The position numbers were made by a program, and so were the translations under genes. Below the pieces are notes generated by a model. The model was not told where the DNA came from and did not search any database. It saw nothing but the letters and a program-made list of their open reading frames with translations. 64,000 nt of DNA from Bufo bufo (lineage: Eukaryota > Chordata > Amphibia > Anura > Bufonidae), in assembly GCF_905171765.1 (NCBI RefSeq), contig NC_053393.1, positions 192,165,921-192,229,920 of the forward strand, in the 5' to 3' direction. Below are positions 9,536 through 20,186 of the stretch, piece after piece (the stretch's first letter is position 1; every line of letters starts with the position of its first letter).

Positions 9536-11585
9536 GAAACCATTGGGTGCGAACCCACTGTCCTACCTCCTCTAAGGGCATTGTCTAAGTGAACCCCTCG
9601 ATCTTCACAGTACCCCTAATCGTGGGGATTGACTTTCCCGAGGGGAACACCAGGTCTCTACCTCTTCAGTAGGATAGGCACACGAGACAGCTGGTCCAGG
9701 TGGATCAGGAGGTACCTGAGAAAGGTACCAGAGGTACAGGTGTTGTCAGCAGGCTGAGTGGTAACCAGGAGCAACAGTGCAGGACCGAAGGATGAGACAG
9801 AGGTGAAGTCAGACAGGCAATAGGTCAGGGCAGGAGGCACAGGTACAGGTCAGGCAATCCGGATCGGTAACAGGAAAGTCAGGGCAAGCAGGCAAGGATC
9901 TAACAGTGTCAGTGTCACAAAGAGGGGGAGGGGATGGTGCACCACTGACTCCACCCACACCCCTGTCCCTGCCTATTTGCACCATCTGTCCTAGGTAACA
10001 GAGCACAACTGGGTGGCATTCCCTAGCCTTGGCAAATGCAGAGGGACAAACAAGACAGACAAACATAGAATGGTCAACAAGCCGAGTCAGAACCAGGAGA
10101 TAACTACAGTACCAGTGGATAAGCAAAGATGGGTCAACAACAAGCCAGAAGTTAAAACCAGGAGAAGAAAAGCAGACACAATGAGCAAGCAAGGATGGAG
10201 ACGATCAACGAGTCGGGAGTCAATAGCAACAAAATCACTCTGAAGAACTCAGGATAGGACCTTATTCACAGGCAACCTGTGGCCAGCAGGTTGCCTGTAT
10301 ATATAGTGGGGAAGAGGAGTCATGTGACGTGGTAAGCGCCACATGACTCATTCCCCCACCAAGAGGAGTCATGTGACGTGGCCAGCCGAGAGCCGAGTGC
10401 TCAGCTTGGCGCTCGGACTCCTTACAGTTGCCATGGGAGTGGAGGACACCAACCGCTCTAAGGAGGTGAGTGCGGCCGGGTCCTCCCGCCCCTCGTTGCT
10501 GTGGAGATGAGGACGCAGCGCACGTCCTCGCTCCGTACTAGCCGCAGGGCGCTGGCGGCACTGAGGAGGGGGAACGTGAAGCCGGCTCCTCGTGACACAC
10601 AGTCTCTCTTGTGACAGGGGTCAGAAGATCTGTGTTGTTGCTGGGTATGACCACACCTCTGGTCTCAGGTGTAGCTTAAGTGGTAATTCTTACTCCTCTA
10701 TTTAGTCTGGCCTCACCCATCATGCTATGTGGTTGATAGCTCCTTTTGGTTGTGAGAAGTAGATGTCTGGTTCTCCTCTGAGTTACTGCTCGTCTGCATA
10801 TTTTGGAGTTAAGTGTATTTTCCATATTTCCGGTTCGTAGTTTTCCCCTACCTTATTGGTATTAGGCCTGAGGGAGTCTCCTGTTCCTTCAGCTGGGAAG
10901 GAACATGTCATCTCTTGTCCTGACACTATTTCCAGGGCCCTTTAGGGTCAGATAGGGCCCTAGGTTCCAGCGTAAGAACATTCCTACCATCAAGGTCTGC
11001 TCATACTTACAGTAGTCAGGGCTCGGGTTAGGGATTCACTAGGTGGTGACCTTTCCCCCTTTCCCTAGTTTCCAGGCCTAGTACCTTTTCCCTTCCCTCT
11101 TGTGGTCGGTGTGGAGTTATCCTCCAACACAGCGCAATGACAATCAGGTAGCAGTGTCCAGGAATACAGGTACGAGTCAGGAACACAGAAACACAAGTGG
11201 AGATCAGGAACCTTAGCAGGAAACAAGGACCTTGACACTGAGGCATCTGGTAAGGGGGCTGAACCAGTTATATATGTGCAGGAGGGCTAGGATTGGTCAG
11301 CGAGGTCACATGGCCTAACCCATAAAGCACAGGGAGTGACGCGCGCCGGCCCTCAAGGAAGTGCTGCAGGAAACAAGCAGCAAGCATGCTGTGGCCAGGG
11401 CTGAGAGGAAACTGTGGAGTGGATCCCAGAACAACAGTTCCTACACAGACAGAGCCCAGCATTGCAGTAGTGAATGGTAAGCATTGGCAGCAGATCACCG
11501 CTGAACACGGCACCCGGGTCTGCAGCGGTAAGCAGGGGAACAGTGGCGCACAGAAGCCGCTGTTACACACAGTTACCAATCATCA
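9536..11585. mobile_element. Cluster of LTR-retrotransposon LTR/untranslated fragments
   Basis: Non-coding sequence with the composition and motifs of gypsy LTRs. About 9915-10605 starts tgtcacaaag, ends ctcgtgacaca, and holds caggcaacctgtggccagcaggttgcctg and gtcatgtgacgtgg. Both of these are also in the definite LTR at 54121-54738 (caggcaatctgtggccagc, gtcatgtgacgtggccagc), so it is a related solo or partial LTR in minus orientation. A different LTR-like segment at 11050-11580 has a minus-strand atatataa box near 11270. No coding domain survives. Exact borders and target duplications could not be fixed. Confidence 0.55.
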
Positions 11586-11802
11586 TAATAAGTTGTCATG
11601 CATCATTATTACAGTGCATTCGGAAAGTCTTCAGACTTTTTTTCATATTTTGTTATGTTGTGGCCTTGTGTTAAAAAAAATTATTTGTTTTCCCCATCAA
11701 TCTGCACTCAGTACCCCATAATGACAAAGTGAAAACAGAATGTTAGAAATCTTTGCCAATTTATTGAAAAGGAAAAACTGTATTCAAAACTTTTAGGGTC
11801 CT

Positions 11803-12003
11803 TTCAGACGAACGTATCCACCATTTTTTCAGTCTGCAAATTGCGTATCCTCAAAACACGCACACCGGCTGTGTGCATTCCACATTTTGCGTGTGCTGTC
11901 CGCAACTTTTGTGGCCCCATTGAAATTAATAGGTCCACATCCGTTCCGCAAAATTGTGTACCGAAAAGGACACAAATATACGGTCGTGTGAATGGGTCCT
12001 TAC
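11803..12003. mobile_element. Short MITE/SINE-like insertion in the Tc1 relic
   Basis: Starts agggtcctttcagacgaacg and ends cgtgtgaatgggtcctta, i.e. imperfect inverted ends (aaggacccattcacacg against agggtcctttcagacg). It interrupts sequence that is otherwise contiguous in the Tc1 family. About 200 bp, non-coding. Confidence 0.55.
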
Positions 12004-12374
12004 TGTGATACCTGACATTTAGCTATTGTGGGTAATTTCTCTTAATCATCTTTGAGATTTTTTCACACCTTGATTGGAGTCCAGACCACCTATGGTAAAT
12101 TCAGTTGATTGGGCATAATTAGGAAAGAAGCAGCCCTGTCTCACAACTGACAATGCATATCATAGCAAAAAATATGCCATGAAGAGGAAAGAACTGCCTG
12201 TAGAGCTCAGAGACAGTAGTGTCTGGAGGCACAAATCTGGAGAAGGAAACAAAACATTTTTTTTGCTCCACTGAAAGTGCAAACAGCATAGTGTCCTCCA
12301 TAATTTTTATTGGAAGATGTTTGGAACAACCTAGAGCTGGCCTCGCCACCAATCTAATTCTTGGGGGAAAAGTG

Positions 12375-12660
12375 CCTTGGTAAGGATACTTTCACACTTG
12401 CACAAGCTGGATATGGCTGTTCACCATTGGAGCCAATTGACTATAATGGGAACCAGCAGGGATCTGGCCGCTCCCCGGCATAAATGTCGGGATTTGGCCA
12501 GACAAAAACCGTTGCATGCAGACATTTTTGTCCAGGGAAATCCCAGCATTTATGCCGGAAAGCGGAGGGATTCTCGCTAGATCATACTAAAGTCTATGGG
12601 GTCTGGAGGGCATGTAGCACTATCCGGGTATGCCGGAACTGGAGAACTCCTTAATGCTGT
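12375..12660. mobile_element. Second short non-autonomous insertion in the Tc1 relic
   Basis: Interrupts the transposase remnant between the ggaacaacctagagctggcc block and the gaggtggccaagaaccc block. It contains internal inverted matches (cccggcataaatgtcgggat against cccagcatttatgccggaaa). Borders are approximate and the family is not recognised. Confidence 0.45.
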
Positions 12661-13171
12661 TCCGGAACAGCCTACCAGATTGCTTTAGAGCTACTATAAA
12701 ACTAGCTTGAGAGAGGTGGCCAAGAACCCAATGGTCACTTTGGCTGAGCTCCAAAGATCCTGTGTGCAGATGGGAGAATCTTCCAGAAAGTTAACCATCG
12801 CTGCTGCATTCCACCAATCTGGTATTTATAGCACAGTGGCCAGAAAAAAAGCCTCTTCTCAGTAAAGGCACATTCTAAGTGTCATGTTTTGAGGAAACCA
12901 GGCACTGATAAATACCAATCCTACAGTGAAGCATGGTGAGTGGAACATCATGCTTTGAGTGTGTTTTTCAATGGCTGGGACAGGTTTGAGAGAAAGCTGA
13001 ATGGAGCAAAGTACAAAGATATTGTTAATGAAAAGCAGGTCCAGAGTGCTTTGGACCTCAGACTAGTCCTAAGAAAATGATCCTAAGCATACAGCCAAGA
13101 CAATACAGGAGTGGCTTAGGGACAACTCTGTGAATGTCTTTGAGTGGCCCAACCAGAGCCCTGACTTCAAC

Positions 13172-14188
13172 CCTTATTTTTATTACAGTTCAATATACTC
13201 GTTTTAATCACTGCAAATAACATGAGAATTGTAAAAACAATTACTGAAATAATAATAGAATAATTTGGTTTTATTTATATATAATTATAAAGAAGGATGT
13301 TATTATTTTATAATCTTTCTCAAGAAATATTTAATCCCAATGCATACAGTTCTCCAAAGCACTAAAAATAACATCCTTTGATAAAGTAATGAATTGTGAA
13401 CTTTGGAATGTTTCAGACCACTGATTTGAAGAACACATTAAAGCCATTATAGCTATTATCTTCTATTATAAAAATTATTCAGGTATTCATTATAAATGCT
13501 TAAGGCTCGGAATGCAATTGCAGGTAAGAAAATCTTCTATTTTGTGGCTACATGACATTGCACGTTTAACAGTGTGTGTTAATTTTTTTGTGTGAAGAAT
13601 GATGAATATTTCAATAGGATAAAACACAGATACAAGTTTATAACATGCTCTCACACTTAAAGTAGTTGTCTGCCCTGTTAACGTATTTTTTAACAAAATC
13701 ATAGAATGCTATAGTATAATAAACATAGTAGGTTCTGTGGCCAGCGTATGATGCTGTCAGTAACCAGGCCAGTTATAGAAAATAAACATCTCTCTTTACT
13801 AAAGTGCAGAATGCAATGTGTAGTACATCCAACGGTATCAACACACAGTTCCAAACAATTCTCTGTGCAGATTCTCTCATAGGCCATGATGTGGATTGTA
13901 GTTCTCCTTCCCTCTATCTCTGCAAAATCTGTCTCTCTCTCCCTCCCTCTCTCTCTTTCTCTCTCTCGCTCTCTCTCTGCAGAATCATGCTGGCAATATT
14001 ATTCTTGTAATGGTGGCAGTGATTCCCAAATGAAGGGTACAGGATTAAGATACAACTGGCTAGGCCATATCCAAGTGTGAAAGGTGTTTTAGCAATGTCC
14101 CTCTCGCTTCAGTACTATGTTACTATGTTACTTCAGTAAAGAGCCCTAAATAGCAAATACCCTACTAACTGATCCACTGCTCACCATG
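13172..14188. other. AT-rich non-coding DNA
   Basis: No reading frame with recognisable content. A pyrimidine-rich (CT)n tract lies inside at 13926-13982. Confidence 0.5.
13926..13982. repeat. (CT)n microsatellite
   Basis: Imperfect ct-dinucleotide tract with occasional c/t substitutions (ctctctccctccctctctct...). Confidence 0.9.
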
Positions 14189-14190
14189 TA

Positions 14191-15784
14191 CAAACCGGAT
14201 TCCAAAAAAGTTGGGACACTATACAAATCATGAATAAAAACTGAATGCAATGATGTGGAGGTGCCAACTTCTAATATTTTATTCAGAATAGAACATAAAT
14301 CACGGAACAAAAGTTTAAACTGAGAAAATTTACCATTTTAAGGGAAAAATATGTTGAATCAGAATTTCATGGTGTCAACAAATCCCCAAAAAGTTGGGAC
14401 AAGGCCATTTTCACCACTGTGTGGCATCTCCCCTTCTTCTTACAACACTCAACAGACGTCTGGGGACCGAGGAGACCAGTTTCTCAAGTTTAGAAATAGG
14501 AATGCTCTCCCATTCTTGTCTAATACAGGCCTCTAACTGTTCAATCGTCTTGGGCCTTCTTTGTTGCACCTTCCTCTTTATGATGCGCCAAATGTTCTCT
14601 ATAGGTGAAAGATCTGGACTGCAGACTGGCCATTTCAGTACCCGGATCCTTCTCCTACGCAGCCATGATGTTGTGATTGATGCAGAATGTGGTCTGGCAT
14701 TATCTTGTTGAAAAATGCAGGGTCTTCCCTGAAAGAGATGATGTCTGGATGGGAGCATATGTTGTTCTAGAACCTGAATATATTTTTCTGCATTGATGGT
14801 GCCTTTCCAGACATGCAAGCTGCCCATGCCACACGCACTCATGCAACCCCATACCATCAGAGATGCAGGCTTCTGAACTGAGCGTTGATAACAACTTGGG
14901 TTGTCCTTGTCCTCTTTGGTCCGGATGACATGGCGTCCCAGATTTCCAAAAAGAACTTTGAATCGTGACTCGTCTGACCACAGAACAGTCTTCCATTTTG
15001 CCACACTCCATTTTAAATGATCCCTGGCCCAGTGAAAACGCCTGAGCTTGTGGATCTTGCTTAGAAATGGCTTCTTCTTTGCACTGTAGAGTTTCAGCTG
15101 GCAACGGCGGATGGCACGGTGGATTGTGTTCACTGACAATGGTTTCTGGAAGTATTCCTGAGCCCATTCTGTGATTTCCTTTACAGTAGCATTCCTGTTT
15201 GTGGTGCAGTGTCGTTTAAGGGCCCGGAGATCACGGGCATCCAGTATGGTTTTACGGCCTTGACCCTTACGCACAGAGATTGTTCCAGATTCTCTGAATC
15301 TTCGGATGATGTAATGCACAGTTGATGATGATAGATGCAAAGTCTTTGCAATTTTTCGCTGGGTAACATCTTTCTGATATTGCTCCACTATCTTTCTGCG
15401 CAACATTGTGGGAATTGGTGATCCTCTACCCATCTTGGCTTCTGAGAGACACTGCCACTCTGAGAAGCTCTTTTTATACCCAATCATGTTGCCAATTGAC
15501 CTAATTAGTGTTAATTGGTCTTCCAGCTCTTCGTTATGCTCAAATTTACTTTTTCCAGCCTCTTATTGCTACTTGTCCCAACTTTTTGGGGATTTGTTGA
15601 CACCGTGAAATTTTGAATCAACGTATTTTTCCTTTAAAATGATACATTTACTCGTATTAAACGTTTGATCTGTCATCTACGTTCTATTACAAATAAAATA
15701 TTGACATTTGCCATCTCCACATCATTGCATTCAGTTTTTATTCACAATTTGTTTAGTGTCCCAACTTTTTTGGAATCCGGTTTG
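14191..15784 (-). mobile_element. Tc1-like transposon (DD34E) with IR/DR ends
   Basis: TA target copies at 14189-14190 and 15785-15786 flank a 1,594-bp element with ends caaaccggattccaaaaaag / cttttttggaatccggtttg. Each terminal inverted repeat is about 210 bp and contains two direct copies of a caaaaa(a)gttgggaca motif, outer at 14200-14218 and inner at 14383-14402, mirrored at 15571-15597 and 15756-15775. This is the IR/DR arrangement known from Sleeping Beauty-like elements. A full-length transposase lies between them. Confidence 0.95.
14411..15487 (-). CDS. Tc1-like transposase, DD34E, intact frame
   Basis: Cut-and-paste transposase for the surrounding element. The open frame is 358 residues; the likely true start is the internal Met at residue 19 (MGRGSPIP, about 15433), giving the usual ~340-residue length. 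Residues 28-70 and 85-130 form the two helix-turn-helix DNA-binding halves, separated by a GRKT-type linker near 77-80. Catalytic residues are visible: D172 in WSDESRF, D262 in FQQDNARPH and E297 in SPIENIW, with 34 residues between the last two. No stop or frameshift interrupts it, so the protein could be active. Related families are widespread in fish and frogs. Confidence 0.93.
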   Translation of the reverse strand: MIGYKKSFSEWQCLSEAKMGRGSPIPTMLRRKIVEQYQKDVTQRKIAKTLHLSSSTVHYIIRRFRESGTISVRKGQGRKTILDARDLRALKRHCTTNRNATVKEITEWAQEYFQKPLSVNTIHRAIRRCQLKLYSAKKKPFLSKIHKLRRFHWARDHLKWSVAKWKTVLWSDESRFKVLFGNLGRHVIRTKEDKDNPSCYQRSVQKPASLMVWGCMSACGMGSLHVWKGTINAEKYIQVLEQHMLPSRHHLFQGRPCIFQQDNARPHSASITTSWLRRRRIRVLKWPVCSPDLSPIENIWRIIKRKVQQRRPKTIEQLEACIRQEWESIPISKLEKLVSSVPRRLLSVVRRRGDATQW

Positions 15785-15786
15785 TA

Positions 15787-16972
15787 GATCCTGGACCCTT
15801 TAGTCCACTCTCCTATCATGTAGTGCAGGAAAAGTAGTGATGTCTTTCTTTTAGTAGATAATCATTAGAAATGGAACTGTGGCCAAGTCCAGTGATGAGT
15901 GGAGCACAACTCACAGCTTTCACTTCCTCTGCTGAAAAACAGACTGACTGAGCTAGGGGTGGACCTAAGTCCCTCCTAGCTTTCTGCAAGGGCTGTCAGG
16001 ATTGTTAACCCTTACAGATCCCTACAGTCATATGTTGGTACATTAAAATACATTAGCATATTAAATAACGCTAAATAACAAAATAGTTTGCAGGTATCAT
16101 GGGGTACTGCATATGTGTATTGGAACAAATATTCTTTTTTAGCAATTAGCGTTTTGACGTTCCATAACAGTTTATGCTGGATATAAGTAGACTTTCTGAT
16201 CCTTGAGTACTATTAAATCAGAAGTACTATAAAGATGTCAAAATGGTAAGCATATACAGCTCCATGGAGATCACATTTAACAAAAGTCCTGAGAATTGCC
16301 TATTAATGACTATTACACAATGACAGAAAAGAGAAGTTATGAAATAGATGACAGTAAAAATCATGCACTGCACCATAATCTTCATATAAAATTTGGTTTG
16401 TTAAATTAATAAAAACTAAAAAAGTTATTGATTCATGATGTGTACATAGTTTTTCCACATATGGCTTTTCCATGCTGGCTGGATTTTTAAATAATGAAAC
16501 AGTACGTTTCATGTTATTGTTTATCTGAAGTTGTATTTATTTAATTTTAAGACTTTCAGATACATAAGACAGGACCGTATTTCTAATGTCTTGATACGTA
16601 AAAACACAGAATTGAACCCCATAAGATCTAGACCAATTTTAGTTTTTTGATTACTACCTTCCAAAAGCTACAACTTAAAAAAAAAAATGTATCACATTTT
16701 TTCCAGACCATTTAATTCACCATATCTTGTATTAAAACACAAAAAAAATTCTTTGTGGGGTTAAATTGAAAAACAAAAATCTGATAAGGTTTTTGAGGTT
16801 TTGATATTACAATGTCCAATATGTGCTAACTGAGATGATGCACTTATTCTGCAGATCTGTACAATTATGGCGATACCAAATGTGTATAGTTTTTATTTTG
16901 CTTTACTACTTAAAAAAAAAATATCTTTTGAAAATATAAAAATTGTCATTGCATTGCCATTTTCTGACAAAA
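15787..16972. other. AT-rich non-coding DNA with old repeat remnants
   Basis: No supported gene. Sequence around 16830-16920 (tggcgataccaaatgtgtatag) resembles a dispersed amphibian repeat, but I cannot place its borders. No hAT terminal repeat is seen before 16973, where homology to the hAT family at 50640 begins. Confidence 0.45.
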
Positions 16973-17308
16973 GGCAGCAAAATGTGGTTAAGAGCATGGC
17001 AAGTGTTCTGCAAACAAATGTGGATAGGGAAATGACTTAAAACAACATAAAATACGTAAAAATTTAAATTATCTTGATCTAGGAGGAGGAGGTCAATATC
17101 TAGTAGAACGATGAGGAGGCGGTGGATGTGGCGGTGTAGGTTGGAAGCGGTGGAGGTGGAGGTAGCCAACACTGGTTTTTGTTTTTTATTTTCTAATTTA
17201 TTTATTTTTGTTCAAATTTGGGTAGACCCCAAAACATTGGGAAATATAAAAAATAAAACAAAGAGAAAGTGCGCTGGAGTACAACAATGGCTGGGTGAGG
17301 CCGGTATA
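16973..17308 (-). pseudogene. hAT transposase 3' region, outer part (copy 1)
   Basis: Matches 50648-50850 and 52670-52908 of copy 2: aaaatgtggttaagagcatgg, then cttgatctagg and a gga/ggt-rich stretch that encodes a proline-rich tail on the minus strand, then acaatggctggg...ggtata. It is separated from the conserved dimerisation-domain coding part (18880-19165) by the Tc1 insertion at 17309. Confidence 0.7.
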
Positions 17309-18879
17309 CAGTCGTGGCCAAAAGTTTTGAGAATGACACAAATATTAGTTTTCACAAAGTTTGCTGCTAAACTGCTTTTAGATTTTTGTTTCAGTTGTTT
17401 CTGTGATGTAGTGAAATATATTTACACGCACTTCATACGTTTCAAAGGCTTTTATCGACAATTACATGACATTTATGCAAAGAGTCAGTATTTGCAGTGT
17501 TGGCCCTTCTTTTTCAGGACCTCTGCAATTCGACTGGGCATGCTCTCAATCAACTTCTGGGCCAATTCCTGACTGATAGCAACCCATTCTTTCATAATCA
17601 CTTCTTGGAGTTTGTCAGAATTAGTGGGTTTTTGTTTGTCCACCCGCCTCTTGAGGATTGACCACAAGTTCTCAATGTGATTAAGATCTGGGGAGTTTCC
17701 AGGCCATGGACCCAAAATGTCAACGTTTTGCTCCCCGAGCCACTTAGTTATTACTTTTGCCTTATGGCACGGTGCTCCATCGTGCTGGAAAATGCATTGT
17801 TCTTCACCAAACTGTTGTTGGATTGTTGGAAGAAGTTGCTATTGGAGGGTGTTTTGGTACCATTCTTTATTCATGGCTGTGTTTTTGGGCAAAATTGTGA
17901 TTGAACCCACTCCCTTGGATGAGAAGCAACCCCACACATGAATGTTCTCAGGATGCTTTACTGTTGGCATGACACAGGACTGATGGTAGCGCTCACCTTT
18001 TCTTCTCCGGACAAGCCTTTTTCCAGATGCCCCAAACAATCGGAAAGAGGCTTCATCGGAGAATATGACTTTGCCCCAGTCCTCAGCAGTCCATTCACCA
18101 AACTTTCTGCAGAAGATCAATCTGTCCCTGATGTTTGTTTTGGAGAGAAGTGGCTTCTTTACTGCCCTTCTTGACACTAGGCCATCTTCCAAAAGTCTTC
18201 GCCTCACTGTGCGTGCAGATGCGCTCACACCTGCCTGCTGCCATTCCTGAGCAAGCTCTGCACTGGTGGCACTCCGATCCCGCAGCTGAATCCTCTTTAG
18301 GAGACGATCCTGGCGCTTGCTGGACTTTCTTGGATGCCCTGAAGCCTTCTTAACAAGAATTGAACCTCTTTCCCTGAAGTTCTTGATGATCCTATAAATT
18401 GTTGATTGAGGTGCAAATGGATATGGTTTGACTTGATCTTAGTAGCCACAATATCCTTGCCTGTGAAGCCTGTGAAGCCAATGATGGCTGCACGCGTTTC
18501 TTTGCAGGTCACCATGGTTAACAATGGAAGAACAATGATTTCAAGCATCACCCTCCTTTTAACATGTCAAGTCTACCATTTTAACCCAGTCAGCCTGACA
18601 TAATGATCTCCAGCCTTGTGCTCGTCAACATTCTGACCTGAGTTAACAAGACGATTACTGAAATGATCTCAGCAGGTCCTTTAATGACAGCAATGAAATG
18701 CAGTGGAAAGGTTTTTTTGGGATTAAGTTAATTTTCATGGCAAAGAAGGACTATGCAATTCATCTTATCACTCTTCATAACATTCTGGAGTATATGCAAA
18801 TTGCTATTATAAAAACTTAAGCAGCAACTTTTCCAATTTCCAATATTTATGTAATTCTCAAAACTTTTGGCCACGACTG
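17309..18879 (-). mobile_element. Tc1-like transposon (DD35E) inserted in hAT copy 1
   Basis: Ends cagtcgtggccaaaagtttt / aaaacttttggccacgactg, flanked by TA at 17307-17308 and 18880-18881. The second hAT copy shows the uninterrupted site ggtatacatgtct at 52909-52921, so removing the element and one TA restores the hAT sequence exactly. Length 1,571 bp. The transposase inside is decayed. Confidence 0.95.
17485..18551 (-). pseudogene. Tc1-like transposase, DD35E, frameshifted
   Basis: Fragments of a Tc1/mariner transposase in different minus-strand frames: N-terminal DNA-binding part (18500-18240), a middle segment with MSASARTVRRRL, the catalytic FSDEASFRLFG and VWGCFSSKGVG (18228-17839), and a C-terminal segment with GNSPDLNHIENLW (17715-17485). 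Reading across the joint gives QHDGAPCHK, and 35 residues separate that D from the E of HIENLW. All three catalytic acids are thus encoded, but at least two frameshifts prevent translation. The C-terminus ends normally (LKKKGQHCKY). Confidence 0.85.
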
Positions 18880-19165
18880 TACATGTCTAGTCTGCACAAG
18901 GTAAGGACAAGTCCTGTGGGATCTTTGCTTGGTTCATTTTAATAAGCTTATCCACACTGGCTGTGCTTCTCTTTGATAACCCACTCCTGCCATGCTAACC
19001 AAACGTTCAGACAATACACTGTCTGAAGGGCAGGACAGCAGCTCCAAGGTGTAAAGGGCAAGCTCAGGTCATGTGCCCAATTTGGAGACCCAGAGGTTGA
19101 AGGGGGCAGACCCATCAGTCAGTACGTGTAGGCGTGTGCACACATACTGCTCCACCATGTCGCAG
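18880..19165 (-). pseudogene. hAT transposase C-terminal dimerisation region (copy 1)
   Basis: Collinear with 52909-53175 of copy 2 (ttctgcacaaggta, caagtcctgtggga, gggcaagctcagg, gcacacatactgctccacca). It encodes, on the minus strand, the hAT C-terminal segment around EQYVCTRLHVL and the later SERVF region in damaged form. At about 19160 it runs directly into 18S-like sequence instead of the rest of the transposase. Confidence 0.75.
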
Positions 19166-19485
19166 GTCCCTGTGATGTCCACGATCCAATTGGATATCTT
19201 CTCTATTAACTTTCGATGTTCTTCTATGCACCTACCATGGTGATCATGGGTAAAGGGGAATCAGGGTTCCATGCTGGAGAGGGAGCCCGAGAAAGGGATA
19301 CCACATCCAAGGGAGGTCAATGGATGAAATTAAATGTAATCAAGTGGAAATGAGGGGCAAATTATTGAAGCATAAGCATTCAAGTAAAGGAGGGGGCGCG
19401 CGGCAATTACCCACTCCCGACTCGGGGAGGTAGTGACGATAAATAACAATACAGGACTCTTAAGATGCCCTGTTATTGTAATAAT
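19160..19485 (+). pseudogene. 18S rRNA-derived segment A (hAT copy 1)
   Basis: On the plus strand, in order: cgcaggtccctgtg, ttctctattaactttcgatg, cctaccatggtgatcatggg, ggaatcagggttcca, ggagagggagcc, taccacatccaaggg. A ~60-bp unrelated stretch follows, then ggcgcgcggcaattaccc, actcccgactcggggaggta, gtgacgataaataacaatac and aggactctt. These are consecutive blocks of the 5' domain of eukaryotic 18S rRNA (roughly human positions 300-500, from memory). It is diverged and interrupted, so not a functional rRNA. It lies opposite in sense to the transposase and abuts its C-terminal coding sequence. Confidence 0.88.
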
Positions 19486-19552
19486 TAATAAAAAATTACA
19501 GGGAATGTCACTGGGGTATTTTGGATTTGGAAATGTTAGACAGGAGAGGCCC

Positions 19553-19838
19553 TGCTACCGCTTTGTTGACTCTAAATAACTTCTGCCTGATTGCACGTCC
19601 CCGTGACGTCCACGATCCAATTGGATATCTTCTCAATCAACTTTCAATGTTCTTTTATGCGCCTACCATGGTGATCACGGGTAACTAAGAATCAGGGTTC
19701 CATGCCGGAGAGGGAGCCTGAGAAAGGGATACCACATCCAAGGGACGTCAATGGCTGAAATGGGATTGAGCGGAAATGTGGGAGAAGTTGTAAAAGCGGA
19801 AGGATCGAATGAAAGGAAGGTTGCGCGTCAATTAAAGA
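19553..19838 (+). pseudogene. 18S rRNA-derived segment B (hAT copy 1)
   Basis: A second, overlapping 18S piece starting earlier in the rRNA: ctttgttgactctaaataac, gattgcacgtccccgtga, tcaactttcaatg, cctaccatggtgatcacggg, ggagagggagcctgagaaag, taccacatccaaggg. The same foreign stretch as in segment A follows, ending gcgcgtcaatt. The CTCTAGATAAC-type start corresponds to 18S sequence just upstream of segment A's start. Segments A and B therefore look like two rounds of duplication of one captured piece. Confidence 0.85.
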
Positions 19839-19839
19839 C

Positions 19840-20186
19840 GCATTTTAGAAATGTAAGTCCCTGTCACCTATGCAGAGCAGGGGTTTTTCATTGGCAAAAA
19901 TGGGTTAATGTCACCCACTAATGGAACAGACGATTTTAAAAAATTTTGGTCCCTGGGTTTATTCAAGGCAAAACTGGGTTCATGTCACCCACCAATGGAA
20001 CAGACGATTTTACAAAAATGTGTTCCCTGTCACCTATGCAAAGCAGGGGTTTGTATACGGCAAAAACGGTAAAATGTCTCCTGAGAATGTAACAGACGAT
20101 TTTTTGAAATTTAGGTTCCTGTCACCTATGCAGAGCAGGGGTTTATTCACGGGTTAAATGGTAAAATGTCACCCAAGAATGTAACA
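19840..20186. repeat. Tandem repeats of hAT copy 1, proximal block
   Basis: About four units of ~75-85 bp with cctatgcagagcagggg, cggcaaaaa and atgtcaccca...aatgtaacagacgatttt. Related to the longer array at 51530-52660 in copy 2. Confidence 0.8.

Larger units (their letters stand above)
11612..13171 (+). pseudogene. Decayed Tc1-like transposon (fish/frog type), plus strand
   Basis: The left end cagtgcattcggaaagtctt follows TA at 11610-11611 and is the terminal repeat of a common Tc1-like family in fish and frogs. Downstream are its 5' leader (gattggagtcc...ggtaaattcagttgattg, 12075-12115) and transposase remnants on the plus strand. These correspond to the paired-like DNA-binding region (12190-12360), the middle domain (12715-12840), MVWG-equivalent sequence (12930-12990) and a catalytic-core stretch with cctaagcatacagccaagac and gagtggcccaaccagagcc (13080-13160). 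Frames are broken throughout. The right end is missing and unrelated AT-rich DNA starts at about 13172. Two MITE-like insertions interrupt it. Confidence 0.8.

Noticed and set aside
17111..17572. Plus-strand 153-residue open frame
   Set aside because: It spans the hAT/Tc1 junction and lies antisense to both transposase remnants.
19160..19838. A genuine rDNA unit or functional 18S gene
   Set aside because: Only a few hundred bases of the 5' domain are present, diverged, duplicated and interrupted by foreign sequence within a transposon.
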